Shown here one piece after another: positions 21,690 through 32,800 of a stretch of DNA of 64,000 nucleotides. How positions within the stretch are numbered: the first letter of the stretch is position 1; each line of letters begins with the position of its first letter. Source of the stretch: Protea cynaroides (taxonomy: Eukaryota; Streptophyta; Magnoliopsida; Proteales; Proteaceae). The stretch spans positions 8,036,708 to 8,100,707 of the forward strand of contig CM053275.1 of assembly GCA_028583415.1 (NCBI GenBank), given 5' to 3'. The notes beneath the pieces were generated by a model. It did no database searches, was not told where the DNA came from, and saw only the letters and a list, made by a program, of their open reading frames with translations. Made by a program: the position numbers and the translations under genes.

Positions 21690-23338
21690 GTTTACGGTAA
21701 CAAAAATACCCAAAAATAAATTGAGTCTTACCAATCAATCAAAAACAGGATCCACTCTCATCTTGATCTTCCATTTAATTTTTGGATGGTGTGGGAAGAG
21801 CTAGCTGATGCCGGGGAGGTTGTTGGAGGGGTGACTTCGATGTTGTGATGGAAAACAATGGCAACGATTTGGACACAGTAAGGTTTGTTCTTCATGATTC
21901 TTGTTGGGTTTTGTTGCTGCTGCTTTACCTTTGAGAGTTTAGTGATTTGTAATCATATAGTAATGCTAATTCATCTTGGAGTAATGGAAATCCTTAAAGG
22001 ATAATTTAAATTTGAGGTGTTCTAGTTTATGTTAACGTCTATAAATTTATAACTTCGAATGATCGCTTCAACATACTTATTTCTGTTACTTACTCAGGAG
22101 AGATTGGAGAAAATTAATTTGGTTCATTTGTTTCTGTTCTGATATGGGAATAAGGGTAAAGTAATTCTCTATCCTTGTACGCGGATAACCGTTTGAAATC
22201 AACACACACACACACACAAGCATGCATCAAATTTGGGAAGTTTTACCTTTTGCTGTGTCAAATCTCTACAATTGGTTAAGACATGAAGCTTAAATACAGC
22301 ATTTAGAGGAAGGCATACAGTGCAATCATGTAAAATAGATCTCAGAAAGAAAATATTGAGAAGTTGCAAAGTTACTATGTTAAACCTCCATAAATGAAGA
22401 TGGCTCCTGTTTGTTGTAAGATGTGGTATCCGGAATGTGAATTACCATTAGTCAAAATTTTTATATCCAAATAATCATAATTTTCATGATCTCTGCAACT
22501 TCTGGCATCCCAGTAGAAATTCCAGCAAAATAAAGCAGGTTTGCATGGAAGACCACTATATTACGGATTGGATTAAAGGGTTGATCCAGCTTACCTGATG
22601 GCATAGGTTTCTCTGGATAGAGGTACATATATGAAAATTTTTCCTATTTCTTTTTTTGTCTTCTTCCTTTTTTGGTTATCCTTTTGATGTGACTATACCA
22701 GTAATACACAGATGCCATACAGATAAACTTACCTTTTGGACTGCCAAAATTTTCAACTTAACAGTGTTATTCCTGCATGCGATCTCTTATCAAGTCTTTC
22801 TAATCGCAACCTCAAAACATAGGCATGTTGAGCGCTGGTGTCAAGCAATTTCTATACATCAGCAGTGCTCTGACAGGCCTCCTCATGTTGAAGGAGTATG
22901 TTTGTATGCTTTATTTCCAGAAGCATCAAAATTTAGTATGTTTTTGTTGTATTGCACAATTTACATTATCTGAATGCATTGTCTGTGATTCACCAAACGG
23001 ATCCTGAATCAATTTTACTAATTGATTGATATTCAGGGTAGGTAGATTGTATAATTCCAAACATGCTCAATGTAGAAATCAAAAATTTTCAGAAGGCTTT
23101 AGGATGGTGTGTTTGACTGTAATTCCTCTTGTTTCACTTGACTATGACACCTTGTCTTGAAAGATTGTCCTAGATATCATTCTACAGAGGGACAACCTTA
23201 AATCTCATACTATTGGTTCATGGATTCCTGCAACCTTTCTCTTTGTAGTGAACCAGATTTCTTAAAATTATATCTTTGCAGTGGAACCAAATTAAAATGT
23301 TAAAATATATCAGAATGGGAACTCTTGAAAGATGTTTA

Positions 23339-23634
23339 CTCCCTCTGTCCCACAAAGATAGTCTTGTTTGAGGTTTTTTACTGTTCCAAAATAATTGTCC
23401 ATTTTAAAAACCAAGATATGAAGTTCTGTTGGATTTCCCATAATGCCCCTGTTTAATCATCTACACATTTATTGTATTCATCTATCATAATTGTTTCCTT
23501 CTATTACATAAGCCAAACTAATAGGGGTAATGTTGGAAACATGGTTTGAATTAGAGGGTGATAAATGCATTAACAGCAGCCTCCTTAAAATATGGGTTTT
23601 TTCAAATAGGATAGTCTTTTTGGGATAGAGGGAG
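23339..23634. mobile_element. Stowaway-type MITE
   Basis: The ends CTCCCTCTGTCCCA and TGGGATAGAGGGAG are inverted repeats, flanked by TA on both sides (23337-23338 and 23635-23636), as expected for Tc1/mariner-derived Stowaway elements. It lies in an intron of the CSP41A pseudogene. Confidence 0.9.
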
Positions 23635-23636
23635 TA

Positions 23637-23870
23637 CTTTTTGAGGAAGTGTAATTCTATTAGAGGGAAAGAAAAAAAGGGGGGGGGAGGTGGGAGGTGG
23701 GGATCTTACAGCTTGATCATGTATAGGAATAATTTTTAAGAAGTGTAATTCTATTAGAGGGAAAGAAGGAATTAAAAAAAAAAAGGGGGGGGGTGGAATA
23801 GGAATAATTTTTAAGAAGTGTAAGAAAGAGGAAGAAAAAAAAAGGGGGGGGGGGGGGGGGGTAGGGATCT
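23637..23870 (+). repeat. Imperfect tandem repeat with poly-G tracts
   Basis: A unit like AAGTGTAATTCTATTAGAGGG followed by an A run and a long G run occurs about three times. The G runs reach about 18 bases near 23844-23861. It lies next to the Stowaway MITE. Confidence 0.75.
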
Positions 23871-25327
23871 TTCAGCTTAATCAGGAATACTTGATCATGT
23901 ACTCAGTAAACTTAATATCACCTCCAGGTTCATCAGCTGTGCCATTGTATAGTAAGCCTGCATATTCCACAAATATGATCTTCATAGATGAATTCGGACT
24001 TGTCTTTAGATAGCTAACCTTATGTTGGGTTTATTCTAACCTTTTCTCCTTCCTGAAGTCAATTCTACAATGCTACAGGACGTTGGTAAACCTGATGCCA
24101 GTCATGTTATAGTGGAAAAATACCTATAAGATATTTTCAGTAGTTGTGGCCATATTCAGTACACAATACATGATTGGATCTGGAAACAACAAAGATAGTG
24201 AGTGATTCTTTGATAACAAGTAACAAGCAACAACATGAGTTTTGTGTACCTAGAAATTTTGATCTTTGTATCAGTATAAAATTTTTTGCTAGTGGGACAT
24301 CACCTATTTCAAGTGATAAGATTTGGAAGAGATGGTAGCGAGTAAAACCTGGGCAAATTGGATGCAACTCACGAGTGATTGCAGATTAAGTTCACTCAAC
24401 TACGGTAGCCTCTAACTTGTGTTGGTTGATACAATGTCTGATTTGGATTATATGGTGCCTTCTCTCATACTATGTTGCCTTGTCTCATACAGAAATAAAT
24501 AGCTTAGCTCATGTTGGATTTGAAGAAGCCTGGTAAGACTGAGACTGCAGTAATTCAAAGCTGTAGGTGTAAATCATTTTTCACTGAACCTAGTTAGCCT
24601 ACTAGTGCTATACTTTTGCATGCCCTGAAAAGCTGAAAGTCTGAAACTATATTATCAAAATATTGTACATATTCTCTCTTTTTTTCTTTTTTTTTTACAG
24701 ATGAATGTAGGTTGATGAGTGTATTATTTACATGGATTTTGATAAACTCTTGAAGCTAATCTATTTTAACCACTGCAATGGAATTTAAATATATAAATCT
24801 ATAATCTGGACAGCATGGTTTGTTATCTCCCAAATATATTTGTTCTTTGCTTCCATTCATGCGGACTCTGACATGGAAGGAATTTACTTTCTACAGGAAT
24901 TGTCTGGGAGAGACCAGTTCCAATCCCTGGCTCAGGTACAACTCACCAACATTTAACATGTAAGGGACTTATCTTCAATGCTTAACCTAGCTGTCCAGAG
25001 TACAGCTGCATCAAGTAGAAACATTTTCAACTTGTGACCGTGCCTCAACTCTAGATGGAATGGCTACACTGTGCTCAGTCTGCAGGTCTCCTTGTTGAGA
25101 TCGTGCATTATGATCAAAAAGCTGTTGGCATTGATGCAAAGAAAGCATTTCCTTTTTCTAATATGGTATGCCCAATGCACTTGCATTAAAAGAGAATTTC
25201 TGTTGAACTATAAGGACTATCAAATGGCTTAGTGTTGCAGAGAGTGGAGAGATCAAAATTCCAAGGGGAAAAGGAAGAATCTGATCAAATGATTCTCAAC
25301 ATACAAAAACAGAGCGGGCAGCAAGAA

Positions 25328-25328
<1 letters not shown>

Positions 25329-25365
<37 letters not shown>

Positions 25366-25373
25366 AGAGAGAG
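25329..25373 (+). repeat. (GT)n(AG)n compound microsatellite
   Basis: GT run 25329-25350, directly followed by an AG run 25352-25373, in the last intron of the CSP41A pseudogene. Confidence 0.95.
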
Positions 25374-26138
25374 GAAAATGTGGGAAGGGGAAGTTGAAAG
25401 TTGAGCAGTTTTGAGTATGACTCCCTGTCCTTGTCCTCTGAAGCTGATTTTGAATGATTGCTGTGGCACAGCACTTTTATGCGGAACCAAGAACTGGCAA
25501 GAATATACTGTGTTGGAGCTGTACACTAAAAGACTTGAAGGAGAATTTTAATGAATATGTAAAGATCGGTCAACACAAGAAGCCCATGAAGTTTGTGATT
25601 GATGATATGATACTGGATTTCTCTGCCTCCAAGTTAATCTACCTTGTAAAATCTCACAATGGCCTGAGAGAGTTTCTGTACTTCTATATTATTGTACATG
25701 CATTCTCTTATCATCAATGTAAATGTATTCAGTAGTCATAAAGGAGGGTGGCCTGGTCTGAGAATGATGTACACGCACGCATGCAGCCGCGGTCGCATGG
25801 AGGGGATTTGGGCTATTTACAGAATGACCTAGCTCTTGTGTTGGCAAAAATGATTACTGTGAGATAATTGGATTTTTTTTTGGGGGGGGGGGTGGGGGAG
25901 GTTAAATGATAATTGGATTATTGTAGTGATATTAATTATCTATTTTCTTAAAAGAAGCATAATTTTTTCAGTCCAAGTGGCTTGTAGACCTTCCATCCCT
26001 CTAGTAAAGAAAATAAAAGCTTCATCCTTTCATTCAGAAAGAAGCGGCAAGAGATGGACCAGTCCTTCATCTCAATGGGAAAATGATTCTTCTTTAGAAG
26101 AAGAAGACATTGATTAATGAAACATTAATTAAACCCTT

Positions 26139-26456
26139 TGTTAAGTTTCTATTTCAAAAGTTCTAACTTGTAAGTGGAGGGACACTCATATATATAAGGC
26201 ACTCAAGGTTTTAGTCTCTAAGCAGTGTGGGTCCCCAACACTCTCTCTCACGTGTTGCCCCTTTTCTGGGTGGCAATACACGTGTCATGTGGTCCTTTTT
26301 TTGGGTGACCGTATAGAGTGAACCTAGAGTTTTGATATCATGTTAAGTTTCCATCTCAAAAGTTCGAACGTGTAAGTGGAGGGACTCTCACATATATAAA
26401 ACACTCAAGGTTCTAATTTCTAAACAGTTTGGGGCTATTCCAAACACTCTTAATTG
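26139..26456 (-). mobile_element. TRIM: miniature LTR retroelement, 318 bp
   Basis: Two LTRs of 102 bp (26139-26240) and 116 bp (26341-26456), each TG...CA, both starting TGTTAAGTTTC. The internal part is only 100 bp. On the minus strand, directly next to the right LTR, TGATATCAAAAC matches the initiator-tRNA primer site TGGTATCAGAGC at 9 of 12 positions. A purine run (GTGAGAGAGAG) lies next to the left LTR. The flanks CCCTT and CTCTT are an almost perfect 5-bp duplication. No coding sequence, as expected for TRIMs. Confidence 0.8.
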
Positions 26457-26852
26457 ATTGAGAATAATTTAGCTCATTTTTTGGGGGGTATTGGCGAAAG
26501 TCCTCATTGGTATAGAAGAATTATTTTGATCCACATGGAATGACGATGTGGATAATTTTAACCATTGGATTGATTGGGCAAGGTTTGGATTTGCCACATG
26601 TCAAAAAAAAAAATTTAATGAATCACTTGTTAAATTTTAGGATCAAATTCAACAAATACCTTCCCATTTATGTCTATATAATTTTGTTTTGTCATTTGAC
26701 AAACTCTATTTTAAACTTAAACTTTACTATAGTTTGAGGTTTATCTCCATCCATCAAATTTGCAACCCATTTGATCTTCCAAGTGGTAGCTTATGAGAAT
26801 GGTCTACTCTAAAAACATACCTCGTGTTAGAGAATATAAATATTAAGGTATA

Positions 26853-28841
26853 AAAAAAATTCATCTACACCCCATTAAGGATGGCTAACATCATTTACAC
26901 CTACAAGATTGCAAAAACATCATCTAGGTCCACTTAACTGACGGAAATCACTAAAATTGTTGAAATATAATTTTACTCTTGATATTAAAAATTGAAAAAT
27001 TAAAAAAATATGTTGAATGACTAATTTGACCTTTCTAATGGAATTTATATTTTGTCTCTATCTCCTTTTCACTCTCACCCAAGCCCTAGGATCCAAATTG
27101 TCTCCTATTGAGTAGTCTCGATGATGGACATGTGTCCTATATTTAATCCGACGGTGATCAAAGAATCCATCGCAGGAGATCACCCTATGAGCCATCAGCA
27201 GGCGATCAAAGTTTGCCCGTGATCTCAGCTTAAAGGAGAAACAGGGATCTGAGGATACCTGTGCAACTCCAACTGCAAATCCGGAGGAATTAAGGCTAAT
27301 AAGCGTAGAAGAAGGAAATAAAGAATTTGGAGGACAACTTGTGTATCTTACAGAGAGAAAGAGAGCTAAAGAGAAATAGAGAGAATTTTCGAACGGCTAA
27401 CGATCAAAGAAGACGGGAAAAATAAAGGAAGGAAAAAAACTTCGGATTTCACAAATTCTATGGTGGAGATGCATTTGACAACATTTTGAAGGATCCGGAA
27501 AGCAGCAATACAGAAAACCTTTCTTACTGAAGAACTCAGTTCAATTTTTTGAGTTAAGGCTTGTTCTTTGAACTGGACAAGTTGTTCTGTAACACCAAGC
27601 ATTTGGTCCACCAGATTTTTGAAAGGTTCTTCAACATAAAATTTTAAGTCCTCATTGGATCCAGGTGAGGATGGAGGATTCTTGAGCTTCTGCACAAATT
27701 TGGCAATTCGGTTTTCATCTGTGGATTTTTTAAGGAGCAAAATTTCACCATGTTTCATGGCGAATATGGCCAAAATCATCACCATTGTCGCATCCCATGA
27801 GAACCCACTAAGAAAATCCAATAGTTCATGGATAGTTTTATTTAGAAATTTATTTTATCTACGTCCATCTCGCATACAAAATTGCTCGTTGCTAAAGTTC
27901 TAAAGGCCCAAACTGATTTAAGGATCTCCTCCTTTCATGCGATCTTCGTCTGTTCTTCTGTTTTTTTTTTTCCTTTGATTTCTTGTTCTGCAACTTTTTT
28001 TTTTTTTCTGCTTTCTTTTCTCTTCTTCTCCTTTTTCTTATGTAGTTTCCTCCCAGTCTTGCAGCCGTGGTTGTTAGAAGAGTGACTAATATGATCATCT
28101 CCTACAATAAAAAAAAAAAAGGTTAAAAATCATGACATGAACGGAGAAGAAAGATCAAGAAGATGAAATAGAAATAGGATATTTGAACCAAACACCTTCT
28201 GATCTCCAGTTAAGTGCTTTTAAAACCCATCCATTCCTCAAATTTCTGTGAGTTCTGTGTCATATCCAGCTAGAATCGACCATAACCCCTTAAACCTTCG
28301 AATCGACTACTTTCTATCCACCTTCCTAAAACCATTGCTCCATGACAGAAAAACATTACTCTCTAGAAATAGCAACTCGTTTATTGTGCTATTCAAACTG
28401 AGAAGGGAAAAAAAAAAAAAAATAGGGATCAGAACAGAAGCAAATCCATACGCATCTTTACAGGTATGGATACAACAGCGATGTTTATGTGTACACTGCT
28501 CTTGTCAATTTTTTTTATTTGAAATTGGGTGATATGGGGAAGATGAAGGCACCGTCGACGACGAAGAAGAATAAGTAGAAGTCGTTCTTCGTCGTCCTCG
28601 TCGAGAAGAGGTAGGGTAGCAAATATCAATAGGGTATAATCGTCTTTTCAACAGGCCATAAGGGTATTCTCATCTCTGAAATATTCTAATCCACCTAACG
28701 TCAGCATCTAACGGGAATCAACTGACGAAGTGGACTTCTTTGATTACCACAGCCAAAGTTTTGATGTGTAGATAATGTTTTTGCATTCTTGTGGGGTAGA
28801 TGATTTAACGATCTTTGATGGAGTCTAGATGAAATTTTTTC
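26853..28841. mobile_element. Pack-MULE carrying a sieve-element-occlusion gene fragment
   Basis: The left end AAAAAAATTCATCTACACC and the complement of the right end GAAAAAATTTCATCTAGAC are inverted repeats of about 100 bp or more, with the same ACATCAT-CTAC subrepeat style as the Pack-MULE at 11301. The exact 9-bp repeat TAAGGTATA flanks it at 26844-26852 and 28842-28850. The 1989-bp body has no transposase. It carries a minus-strand fragment of a SEO gene (27470-27849) and other exon-like pieces of unknown origin, such as 28000-28095 on the minus strand. Confidence 0.88.
27470..27849 (-). pseudogene. Captured fragment of a sieve element occlusion (SEO) gene
   Basis: The minus strand reads TIHELLDFLSGFSWDATMVM, then AIFAMKHGEILLL, then a stretch matching the SEO N-terminal domain pattern (a Ser-Trp-(Asp/Glu)-Ala-Lys-like start, an AAFA-like helix and YGEFWLL-like motif, then AKxxxxLKxxP), and ends with AFRILQNVVKCIS near 27475. 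SEO proteins build forisomes and P-protein filaments in sieve tubes. Only about 125 residues of a protein of about 700 are present, and the frame stops upstream of the exon, so it cannot be functional. The assignment comes from motif recall, without a search. Confidence 0.75.
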
Positions 28842-29813
28842 TAAGGTATAATATATTTTTATTTGGTAAAAGTTATTGTGATTAATCCACTGACAAAAGC
28901 TTCCATAGATGGACCACCAAATGTACCACATGGAAGGATTATTTGGCAACATGAACAAAATTAGCTACATTGGCATCTTTCCCTTACATTTTTATCCATC
29001 TATTCATTTATTTTTTTAAAAGAAAACCATTTTTTTTTTATAATATTTTTTCAAAAAGATAACAAATCTTTATTGTATTGCCATATGACCAACTTTGATT
29101 AAGTTCAAAAGTGACCGATTAGAGTACCATCAAGATGAATTTGTATACAAAATTCAAACCCTAATGAGACAGATATTAGGTTTAGATCACATGACATCCT
29201 AGGTCAAATATGCCACATGAATGGTTAAAAATTACCTCTCAATTCATCAGTTTTGGTAAAAAAAAAATGTTATAGGTAAATAGTTGGCAATTGATCTTAT
29301 GTTAAAAAAAATGGCATTATCTTAATTATTTATTTATACAAAAAAAAAAGTTTTGCAACAAATTTACCAAATACCATACCATTTTTTTTTTTTTTTTTTT
29401 TAAATTCTTGATTATTTCCAGAACAGGTTTGCCAACGCATACTACTATCATGACTAATGTAAGAACAGAAAAGAAAAAAAAAGTAATTCTAGAAAAAAGA
29501 AAACGTTCTGGAAGAACAGAAACGTTGGATAATAGCCAGTATTCTAGGAATTGTTGAGGGCATTTCAGTCAGTCAATGTAAAGTCTAGGGTTTTTACAGT
29601 CATTTCAGACAAACGCGGGGTTTTCCGATACTATTATCATCCTTATTGAACCTAACCTAAGGCGAAGAGAGAGAGTGAGAAGGCTTGTGCGAAGCGAAAG
29701 AAAGGGGGAAACCGGGGGAAGAGAGATCGTAAGCAGAGGGGAAATACCGTTGGGGCTTTTATAATTTTTGAATTCTCAAATACTCGTTACTATCCGTTCG
29801 TTCCTTTCCCGCC

Positions 29814-32800
29814 ATGGTGGCACAGGTGGAGAGTAGAGCCCCCCTCGACCAGGTTCAGAAGACCAAGACCTTGATCTGCGCCCTCAATTTCATCTCCAGA
29901 AACCTCCCTCTCCCTCCCGAGGTCTTTGACACTGTTTCCTCTATCTACCTTAACGAGGATTATGAAGATAACACTGTTGAACGAGGAGTTGGCTTTGAAT
30001 CCCATAATAGCGATGACAATCGCCTAGCGGAGGATGATTCGGTAGGAATACTGTCATGCCTTTTTTGCCTTTTGCTTCACTGGGTTTAATTGAATTGTGT
30101 TTCTGCTTCGAGTGGTGCTGCGGAGTTTGCCTTTTACGGGTCTTAACCAGTGTATTGCTGCCTCAGTTTAGAATACGGGAACCCTAGAATGGCTGTTTTT
30201 GTTCTAGAGCTTCCTTGATTCAAGCTGTACGCAGGTATTGCATGGTGAGGGTTGGTCTCTTGACAGTTTTCTCTTGTTTTTCTTGTGGTGGGATTTGAAT
30301 TTGATGGTACTATGTCTGCTTGATTATTTATACTTGCAGTATTTTTCCGCTCTCTCTCTCTCCTTAGTGTGAAACCTTTGGATTTGTGTTTTCTTTCGAA
30401 ATGTCTGATGGGCTTGTGGGATTTGCTGGAATTAAAACATGGGTTTTGTTTATATTGATATTTTTGGGTAGATTTTCAAATTAAAGGCTAGGTTGAAGGC
30501 TACGGACCAAAGGGTAGTCTGCTACGTTGAACCTTTTGGTTTAATGGAAACCATCATTTTTTTACGAGTTGTGGTTGGGCACGCAGGGAAATCTATTCAA
30601 AAGGATTGAAGCTATGAACACAACTACGTGGCAATTTGGAAACATTGCCTATTAGTTATGATTAAGCATTTGTAATGGGTTCAATTGTTATTACCAATCA
30701 CAAAAAATGCATAAACCTCTGTTGATATTTTCTATATAATCCTGACCATGAAATTGCAGCCTTGTCCCAATTTGGGGTCAGTCCATGAATGCTTCTGCCC
30801 CATTTTATAACAAGTTGTTGGGCAGAAGTGTGGATTCATGTATTTTTGGGATGAGATGACAAGCTGAATGGGTCAGCCTGAATGACTCAAGCGGGTTTTT
30901 GAGAGACCAGTTTAAATGTTTTGGTTTACTTTGTTGTCCAAGAAATGGTATTTCATTTTTTGAATCAGTTAATTCTCTTGTAAATACAAGGCAGCAAGCA
31001 AAGATGAATTGAGGATCAAATTGTTTAGATTTTTGCTGAATCTCATCCTAATTCATTCTGATAATGTCGAGCTGATTCTTCTTTTGTAGTGTCTGATTGA
31101 CTTTAGATTACAATTTTCTACAAACCTTTATGTGCAGAGCGGCCATCATATTTTTGATGGAGGGGCTTTAATTACAGAGTTTGAGGATGCGCTGGTGAAG
31201 CAACGGTCAAATTGCATGTCGGGTTTAAGGTTGAGAGAATCAAAGGAAAAGCGTTTAACGAGCCACATTCAGCATCGTTTAACCGAGCTTGAAGGTTTTT
31301 TTTATTTTTTTTTCCTTTTTCCTGCTAAGAATCCTAAATCTGGATTTCTATTTATGTATTTATGGACAACATGAAACATATTTTCTTGGATCTCGTTGCT
31401 ATTCTTCCTTTGAGTGCACTATTACCTTTCAACTTGAATGTCTAATTACTGGCTGCATTTAATAGGGATTGGTTGTAGAAAATTATTGGGTTTCTTATGT
31501 TAACATGTGTAAAAAATATTTTGTAGATCATTCAGATAATTCAAACAAGAATAATTTATGGTCATCTTCCGTATATTCAGGAAACATATATTTCTTTATG
31601 TTGCTGTATTAATAATGAAAATCTAAGAAAATGCACGGGGTAAGCCAAAGCACAATCCACCAAAGGCATATTGTTGCAGCTGGATATTGGTGGAATAGGG
31701 CAGATTAAATGAGTAAGTTTCAGTTGCAAGTAGCAAACTTGTGTCGAGTCCAGGTTACCCTTCGTCAACCCGTCTATCTCTTGTCCTTTTTTTTTTTTTT
31801 TTTTTTCCTTTACAAATAAACTATATTTCAGTATACCGGGCTTCCTGGAACTGAACTCAGGACCTCTTGCACCCAAAGCAAGAATTGAATTGTCAGACCA
31901 AATGCACAGCCTATTTTGTTCTTACTTCATTCAAGGAATGTATTCAATTATAGGTTTTGGTCAATTAGGTATTGATTGTGATACTGAACTTTGTCGTTTT
32001 CATCCTACTTGGAACTTGTAAAAAATGTGACTAGCATTCAATGGACCCAATGAAGGGGCTCTTTGGGTGAAAATGCAGTTTGTCCAATGTTCTTTTACAC
32101 CCAGGCTAGCTGTTCTTTTTTCAACTGTTGGAAAAGTTAGGGACATCACTACCTAGGGAAAGGTTTACTGAATAGAAGTTACGCTCATCCCACTGTGCTG
32201 ATATGTTGGCATTGGAGATCTCTTCTACTAGATTCTCTGAATATTAGGTACTGGAGACACCCCCCTCAACCCCCCACATGCAGGCCTGGTTGAAAAAATC
32301 CTATTGGATCTGATATGGGCCCACCCAAGCTTACATAACCCACTGATAAAATTGTGATGGCAGATCTGTAGTTTTTTAGTACAGTATATGTGATGGCAGA
32401 TATGTAATTTTTAAGTACAATATAGGACCATAAGGTTACTCATATATAATAAGATGGAATGGGCATCCCCTTTAAAAAGCTGAGGGTAATCTTTGAAGAC
32501 AAAATAGGAGGATAAAACAGAATTCTAATAAAGTTTAAAGGGTATTTTGGGAAAGATGGGAATAAAACTTTAGTGATAAGTCAACTTTGAGAAGGAGGTA
32601 GCAATGTTATGATCCCACATTATTGGAATCCCATACGTACCATTCTTACGTCTTGGTTTCTCCCTAATCTTTTGAATTGGACAATCCCTTGGGCTTGAGT
32701 CTTAGACAATGTTTAGGTTTCTCTTGATTTCTATGCTGGTAATGGATTTATGTTTGGCAGAGTACCATGTTGGGTTTTGATGGTCTCCAGTCAATGATCT

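Larger units (their letters stand above)
21789..25735 (+). pseudogene. CSP41A: Degenerate CSP41A (chloroplast stem-loop-binding protein 41 kDa a)
   Basis: CSP41A is a chloroplast RNA-binding protein of the short-chain dehydrogenase/epimerase fold. Pieces appear in the right order at normal intron breaks: 21789-21877 (VWEELADAGEVVGG then FDVVMENNGNDLDT), 22825-22896 (SAGVKQFLYISSA, PPHVEG), about 24079-24218 (DASHVIVEKYL, QYMIGSGNNKDSE), 24896-25165 (RPVPIPGSG, EIVHYDQKAVGIDAKKAFPF) and 25472-25735 (HFYAEPR, EYVKIGQHKKPMKFVIDDMI). Lesions: the transit peptide and nucleotide-binding N-terminus are missing; one base is lost near 21834; there is a deletion with frameshift near 22868; a stop at 24203 stands where Trp is expected; and there are several stops between 24940 and 25080. 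Retained introns show it is not a retrocopy. Confidence 0.9.
25736..29813. other. Gene-poor region with TRIM and Pack-MULE, then SNF2 promoter
   Basis: No host gene is seen. Besides the TRIM (26139-26456) and the Pack-MULE (26853-28841) it holds AT-rich sequence with T/A tracts (28842-29440). About 29520-29813 is the likely promoter and purine-rich 5' leader of the SNF2 gene. Confidence 0.6.

Noticed and set aside
23339..23634. Considered as a host regulatory palindrome
   Set aside because: TA flanks and CTCCCTCTGTCCC ends identify a Stowaway MITE.
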